From an uncultured Phycisphaerales bacterium (GTDB taxonomy: Bacteria > Planctomycetota > Phycisphaerae > Phycisphaerales > UBA1924), in contig CALMPG010000116.1 of the NCBI GenBank assembly GCA_937871915.1, positions 1 through 64,000 of the forward strand: 64,000 nt of DNA, in the 5' to 3' direction. Under the pieces are notes generated by a model. It saw nothing but the letters and a program-made list of their open reading frames with translations. It did no database searches and was not told the DNA's origin. This document shows, piece after piece, positions 60,103 through 64,000 of this stretch; position 1 is the stretch's first letter, and each line of letters begins with the position of its first letter. A program made the position numbers and the translations under genes.

Positions 60103-60546
60103 ATGAATCGAACGTTTCCCCGGACTATTGGGCTCACGTTGGCGGCCCTCGCGGCCGCGACAGCCCCCGGCACGCCGTACGACCAGTGCGGCACGCTTGT
60201 CATGGGTCTGGAGGGCTGCGTCCTGTTCCAGCCCGACGGCGGAGGCCAGCAGGTGCTTCCCAACACCGCGTCCCCGCCTGTGGGCACCCGCGCCCGCCTG
60301 CGAGGCGACCTGGACTTCTGCGCCAGTTTCTGCTTCGTCCCGTGCGTCCTCGCCCCCCAAATCACCGCGTGCTCCGCCGCGTGCCCGGCCGACTTCGACG
60401 GCTCCGGCGGCCTGACGGTGAACGACATCTTCGCGTTCCTCGACGCCTGGCTCGGGGGCTCGCCCAGCGCGGACTTCAACACCTCGGGTGCTCTCGAGGT
60501 CGCCGACATCTTCGATTTCATCAACGCCTGGCTGGCCGGATGTTGA
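60103..60546 (+). CDS. Small secreted dockerin protein
   Basis: 147 residues from ATG 60103. A short signal (TIGLTLAALAAATAPG) precedes a Cys-rich segment (YDQCGTLVMGLEGCVLFQPDGGG, FCASFCFVPCVLAP) and two dockerin repeats (ADFDGSG...NDIFAFLDAWLGG, ADFNTSG...ADIFDFINAWLAGC). The protein ends in GC. It is the smallest dockerin protein of the window and may be a near-bare anchor or adaptor. It lies 46 bp after the large delta-60-like dockerin gene. Confidence 0.82.
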   Translation: MNRTFPRTIGLTLAALAAATAPGTPYDQCGTLVMGLEGCVLFQPDGGGQQVLPNTASPPVGTRARLRGDLDFCASFCFVPCVLAPQITACSAACPADFDGSGGLTVNDIFAFLDAWLGGSPSADFNTSGALEVADIFDFINAWLAGC

Positions 60547-60566
60547 GTCGCCCGTCGGTCGAGCGC

Positions 60567-60893
60567 CTACTTCTTCGCCTTCTTGACCTTGGCCGGCGCG
60601 GCGGGCAGGAACCCGCACGCGAGCTCATCGGCCTTCGCCGCGAGCGCAAAGTCCTTCTCCGTGATCCCCCCCGCGTCGTGCGTGCTCACCGTCAGCGTTA
60701 CCTTGTTCCAGCGGATCAGGATGTCGGGGTGGTGCTGCACGCTCTCGGCGTACTCCGCCACGGCGTTGAGGAACTTCATCGATTCGACAAAGTCCTTGAA
60801 CTGGAACGTCCGGTGGATCTGCCCGCCGGTCTCGGCCCAGTCCGGTGCCCCCTTCAGGGCTCCCAGCACCTGCTCGTCGGTCATCTTGTCCAT
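60567..60893 (-). CDS. 4a-hydroxytetrahydrobiopterin dehydratase (PCD)
   Basis: 108 residues from ATG 60893, length typical of PCD. The signature region is FLNAVAEYAESVQHHPDILIRWNKVTLTVSTHDAGGIT, which includes the HHP and W.KV..T.STH motifs of pterin-4a-carbinolamine dehydratase. It recycles the pterin cofactor of aromatic hydroxylases, or acts as a molybdopterin-linked variant. No hydroxylase gene is adjacent. The C-terminus has a Lys/Ala-rich tail (PAAPAKVKKAKK). Divergent from the gluQ-like gene. Confidence 0.9.
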   Translation of the reverse strand: MDKMTDEQVLGALKGAPDWAETGGQIHRTFQFKDFVESMKFLNAVAEYAESVQHHPDILIRWNKVTLTVSTHDAGGITEKDFALAAKADELACGFLPAAPAKVKKAKK

Positions 60894-60928
60894 GGGTCGA
60901 GTGTATCGTCCCCCCGTGAACTCCGCCG

Positions 60929-61927
60929 ATGAGCGTGCCCACCCCAAACCGACACCACACCACCCGGCTCGCCCCCTCTCCCACGGGCGCGCTCCACCTC
61001 GGCAACGCCCGCACGTTCCTGATTACCTGGGCCATGGCCCGCAGCCTCGGTTGGCGGATCATCCTCCGCATCGAGGACATGGACACGCCGCGCATCAAGG
61101 CAGATGCGGCGTCGGGCCTGATCGAGACCCTCCGGTGGCTCGGCCTTGATTGGGACCCGCCGGAGGTCGGCCCGCCCGACAATCCGCTCGTTCAGTCTGC
61201 CGATCTTGACCCCTATCGCGCCGCCTTGCGAACCCTCGCCGCCAAGGGCCATGCCTATCCCTGCGACCTCACCCGGACGCAGATCGAAGCCGCGGCCAGC
61301 GCACCGCAGGAGGGCGCCCACGAGACGCCGTTTCCCGCCGCGCTTCGCCCGGCCACAGCGGGCCAGTCCTACGACTTCGACGCGTCTCCGAAGCAGGCCA
61401 ACTGGCGACTGCTCTGCCCGGCGGGCGAGGTCCGTTTCACCGACGGTTTCTCCGGGCCAAAGGCGTTCGACCCGTCCCGAATCGTCGGCGACTTCGTGCT
61501 GTGGACCAAGCGCGACCAGCCGAGCTACCAACTCGCGGTAGTCGTGGACGACGAGCGTCAAGGCGTAGATCAGATCATCCGAGGCGACGATCTGCTGGAC
61601 TCCACCGCCCGCCAGATGCTCCTCCGGCGTGCTCTGGGCCACCAGAATGAACCCGCCCATTGGCACTTGCCGCTGGTCATCGGCACAGACGGCAGGCGCC
61701 TGGCCAAGCGGCACGGCGATACTCGGATCGACACCTACCGCCAGGCGGGCGTTCCCGCGGAGGCGGTGGTGGGGTTGATGGCGGCGTGGTCCATCCCCGG
61801 CGCGGCGAGAAGTCCCATGAACGCCCGTGAGTTCATGGACCGGTTCGATCCGGCTACGATGCCCCGAGGCGAGGTGACGTTCACGAGCGAGGATGATGCA
61901 TGGCTGCGGTCGCAGGCCCGAAGATGA
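60929..61927 (+). CDS. gluQ: Glutamyl-Q tRNA(Asp) synthetase-like protein
   Basis: 332 residues from ATG 60929. It has a class I synthetase catalytic domain only: TRLAPSPTGALHLGNARTF (HIGH equivalent HLGN), RIEDMDTPRIK, VVVDDERQGVDQIIRGDDLL, and the KMSKS equivalent in KRHGDTR. The anticodon domain of glutamyl-tRNA synthetase (usually about 470 residues in total) is missing, as in GluQ-RS, which adds glutamate to queuosine of tRNA(Asp). With queG and queF in the window a queuosine function is plausible. A truncated GltX is the alternative. The next gene overlaps by ATGA. Confidence 0.88.
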   Translation: MSVPTPNRHHTTRLAPSPTGALHLGNARTFLITWAMARSLGWRIILRIEDMDTPRIKADAASGLIETLRWLGLDWDPPEVGPPDNPLVQSADLDPYRAALRTLAAKGHAYPCDLTRTQIEAAASAPQEGAHETPFPAALRPATAGQSYDFDASPKQANWRLLCPAGEVRFTDGFSGPKAFDPSRIVGDFVLWTKRDQPSYQLAVVVDDERQGVDQIIRGDDLLDSTARQMLLRRALGHQNEPAHWHLPLVIGTDGRRLAKRHGDTRIDTYRQAGVPAEAVVGLMAAWSIPGAARSPMNAREFMDRFDPATMPRGEVTFTSEDDAWLRSQARR

Positions 61928-62475
61928 GGACCCCAAGAATGTGGGCGATGTGGGCGATGGTGGTGATGCTGCACTCAACGCTGCACGGGTGCGACAACGC
62001 CGCGCCGCCGGCCGTCAATGGCACCGTGGCAAACGCGGTGATCCACGGCAAGGCGTTCAAGCTCGAGATCGCCGCGGATGCGACGAAGCGCAACCGCGGC
62101 ATGGGCGGGCGGACCGAGGCCATGATCCCCGACGACGGCGGGATGATCTTCACGTTCCCACGCTCGCAGTGGGGGCCGATGAGCTTCGTGATGCGTGATT
62201 GCCCGAGCGACCTCGACATCCTCTATCTCGACGGCGGGGGACGGGTGTTGACGACGTACACGATGAAAGCCCTGCCCCCGCGAGGTCCCGACGAGGGGGA
62301 GGACGACACGTACAACGAGGCCTACGAGCGGCGGATCACGGCCACGGCCTACCCGAGCAGGTATTCGACATCCTTCGTCATCGAACTCAAGCCCGGGACC
62401 ATTCAGAAACTGGGGATCCAGGAGGGCGAGAAGGTCGAGTTCGACGTGGACGCCCTCAAGCGGATGGCTCGGTAG
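61924..62475 (+). CDS. DUF192 lipoprotein
   Basis: 183 residues from ATG 61924, inside the gluQ stop (ATGA); an ATG eight codons earlier is also in frame. A short hydrophobic leader ends in LHGC (about residue 23), a lipobox-like site. The DUF192 core is visible: AADATKRNRGMGGRTEAMI, MIFTFPRSQWGPMSFVMRDC, DILYLDGGGRVL and FVIELKPGTIQKLGIQEG. Members are secreted beta-barrel proteins of unknown role. An acidic loop (PDEGEDDTYNEAYE) is an insert. Confidence 0.88.
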   Translation: MRTPRMWAMWAMVVMLHSTLHGCDNAAPPAVNGTVANAVIHGKAFKLEIAADATKRNRGMGGRTEAMIPDDGGMIFTFPRSQWGPMSFVMRDCPSDLDILYLDGGGRVLTTYTMKALPPRGPDEGEDDTYNEAYERRITATAYPSRYSTSFVIELKPGTIQKLGIQEGEKVEFDVDALKRMAR

Positions 62476-62554
62476 ACCGATGCTGGGCCTACCGAGGCGC
62501 GGCGAAGGCTGATGGTCCGAGAATGGTGCGCCCGCCCCGGCCCCGGCGCCCAGC

Positions 62555-63862
62555 ATGCGGAACCACTGCATCGCACTCATCACCGAAGGGTCCACGGAGG
62601 CCGGCCACTGGTGGGAGCCGATCGCGCGCGCCTGGCCCCACGGCCTGCCCCTGCCCAAACTCGAGCCCGTCACGCCCGGCGACGCCATGGCCGCGGCCGA
62701 GAGCGGCAAGGCCCAGAACCGGTGGGACGCGGCCGTGCTCGCCATGCCGCGCGGCGGGGAGCAGGACGACGCGGGCGGGAACGAATCGCTCATGTGCCGC
62801 GTGCTGGACCTGTTCCAGCAGTCGATGATCCCGACGCTCCTGCTCGTCCACGAACGCTCGGCGCGACTGGAAGAGTTCCACCCCGGCGCGGTGATCGTGC
62901 AGCCGATGAACGCCAATCCCGCCGGCAGCGCGGCGATGCTCTACGCGCTGGCGGCCCGCCAGACGGCCGTTCGCTCGATGGAGCAGAGCCTGAAACTGGC
63001 CCAGAGTTTCCAGGGCGAGACCTCCGCCGAGATCGACCGCTTGCACCAGGAGTTGCTGCTGGCGGCACGGGTGCAGCGCGACTTCATGCCCAAGACGCTC
63101 CCCTCGGTGGCGGGTTTCGAGGCCCAGGTGCTCTTCCGCCCGCAGGGGTTTGTCAGCGGCGATACCTACGACGTGTCGCGGCTCGACGAGCACCATGTCG
63201 GGTTCTTCCTCGCCGATGCCATGGGCCACGGCGTTCCGGCCGCGCTTATGACGCTGTTTCTCACCGGCTCGCTGCCGCGCAAGGAGATCACGTCCACCGG
63301 GTACCGGCTGGTGCCACCGGGCGAGGCGCTGTCGAGACTCAACAACGGCCTGCAGGAGTGCATGGCCGGTCCCGCGCGGTTCGCCACGGCGATCAGCGGG
63401 ATCGTGAACACGCGAACGGGGCTGATCACGCTGGCGTGCGCCGGCCACCCGCCGCCGCTGCGGATCGGGCCCAGCGGCGTGCGCCCGGTCGAGGTCTCGG
63501 GAATGCTCCTCGGCGTCGTCGCCGACTATGAGTACGAGCAGGTGACGATCCGGCTGGAGGAGGACGAGTTCCTCGTGCTGCACTCCGACGGGATCGAGGG
63601 CGCATTCTCGCCGCGCCACACGGCCCCCTCGGACATCCCCAACCGCCCCTGCCCGCCGCACTACGGCTTCCTTGCGGGGATGCGCCGCGGCGAGTCGATG
63701 CGGGACATGGAGACGGCGATGCGACGGCTGGCGGCGGACATCGATGCGCAGGTGGGGAGTCTGCACCAGGATGATGATCTGACGGTGCTGAGTTTGAGGA
63801 CAGGAGCGGCGGCCGCAAGGCCGGAAGACTCCGCAAACCACGAAGTGGCCAGCGCAGTCTGA
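62555..63862 (+). CDS. PP2C-type (SpoIIE/RsbU-like) serine phosphatase
   Basis: 435 residues. The N-terminal 150 residues look like a receiver-like or other sensing domain without an obvious family. A coiled link (SLKLAQSFQGETSAEIDRLHQELLLAARVQRDFMPKTLP) leads to the SpoIIE PP2C domain: SGDTYDVSRLDEHHVGFFLADAMGHGVPAALMT with metal-binding Asp, CAGHPPPLRI, and LVLHSDGIEGA. Such phosphatases act in partner-switching networks that control sigma factors. No anti-sigma gene is adjacent, so the pathway is open. Confidence 0.9.
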   Translation: MRNHCIALITEGSTEAGHWWEPIARAWPHGLPLPKLEPVTPGDAMAAAESGKAQNRWDAAVLAMPRGGEQDDAGGNESLMCRVLDLFQQSMIPTLLLVHERSARLEEFHPGAVIVQPMNANPAGSAAMLYALAARQTAVRSMEQSLKLAQSFQGETSAEIDRLHQELLLAARVQRDFMPKTLPSVAGFEAQVLFRPQGFVSGDTYDVSRLDEHHVGFFLADAMGHGVPAALMTLFLTGSLPRKEITSTGYRLVPPGEALSRLNNGLQECMAGPARFATAISGIVNTRTGLITLACAGHPPPLRIGPSGVRPVEVSGMLLGVVADYEYEQVTIRLEEDEFLVLHSDGIEGAFSPRHTAPSDIPNRPCPPHYGFLAGMRRGESMRDMETAMRRLAADIDAQVGSLHQDDDLTVLSLRTGAAAARPEDSANHEVASAV

Positions 63863-63866
63863 GTCC

Positions 63867-64000
63867 TCAATGAAACAGCGATGATGCTGCGGCTTCGCGC
63901 GTTCGCGCCACCACCCGATCAAACGGGCGCGTGCTGCGCGCCAGGTTGATCCAGCGCGTCGGCGTGAACTGATCCGCGATGGTCAGGGCGTAGTCGGCCC
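63867..64000 (-). CDS. C-terminal fragment of a gene leaving the window
   Basis: The last 44 codons of a minus-strand frame are visible. It ends LTIADQFTPTRWINLARS...AAASSLFH with TGA at 63867-63869. The mix of residues looks like a real C-terminus, but I recognise no family. It converges on the PP2C gene with 4 bp between stops. Confidence 0.5.
   Translation of the reverse strand, partial: ADYALTIADQFTPTRWINLARSTRPFDRVVARTREAAASSLFH

Overview
The window looks like a chromosomal segment of a planctomycete of the class Phycisphaerae. This rests on very high GC, on six secreted proteins ending in the Phycisphaerae-type dockerin pair that finishes in Gly-Cys, on a prepilin-like protein of the planctomycete kind, and on a complete-looking Kdo/LPS-export locus. 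It is mostly housekeeping DNA, with no prophage, CRISPR array, rRNA or tRNA that I can see. Genes are densely packed on both strands.

Layout. 1-2063: a 5'-truncated dockerin protein translationally coupled to a prepilin-like protein. 2212-6257 (minus): XerC-type recombinase, a small unknown, a lipoprotein and a TolB-like propeller lipoprotein. 6674-8347: small unknowns and a lone nuoC. 8370-13488 (minus): kdsD-kdsC-large LptC/LptA-like protein. 13602-16814: scpA and two membrane proteins. 16819-18069 (minus): aspartate aminotransferase. 18045-18345: long poly-G runs and a nine-unit 21-bp quasi-palindromic array, followed by a lower-GC HEPN-like gene. 19441-23868: unknown, rpsO, pnp, cold-shock protein. 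23942-29736: histidine kinase, sugar-phosphate isomerase-like protein, queG, a CPSF-type MBL nuclease and an MBL hydrolase. 29895-37926: dockerin/Kelch protein, cardiolipin synthase, photolyase, dtd, queF, TPR lipoprotein and nfo, all on minus except dtd. 38043-41812: a frameshifted lipoprotein, an SDR enzyme and a TMTC-like membrane TPR protein. 41884-45888: gdhA (minus), a receiver-like protein, rpsA. 46556-54492: unknown secreted protein, dockerin protein, ribE-ruvC, PQQ-propeller lipoprotein, purH. 54681-64000: three more dockerin proteins, PGPGW and HNH proteins, phhB-like dehydratase, gluQ-like synthetase, DUF192 lipoprotein, PP2C/SpoIIE phosphatase and a truncated gene at the right edge.

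Functional links. kdsD-kdsC and the LptC/LptA-like gene form one Kdo/LPS-export unit. queG, queF and a gluQ-like gene place three queuosine-related genes in the window, although they are scattered. rpsO-pnp keeps the widespread gene order. ribE-ruvC and gluQ-DUF192 are compact pairs.

The most unusual content is repetitive DNA that intrudes on coding sequence. Small palindromes with related loops lie in frame inside queG and purH, and other palindromes lie in a secreted protein and at the end of the TMTC-like protein. Heptanucleotide tandem repeats sit at five loci, mostly at gene ends or starts. Two MITE-like elements have arms made of three 8-bp units. Poly-G/C tracts of 17-28 nt lie at the 5' ends of four genes, and one of them puts a lipoprotein signal peptide out of frame with its body. 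Some homopolymers may be sequencing or assembly artefacts.
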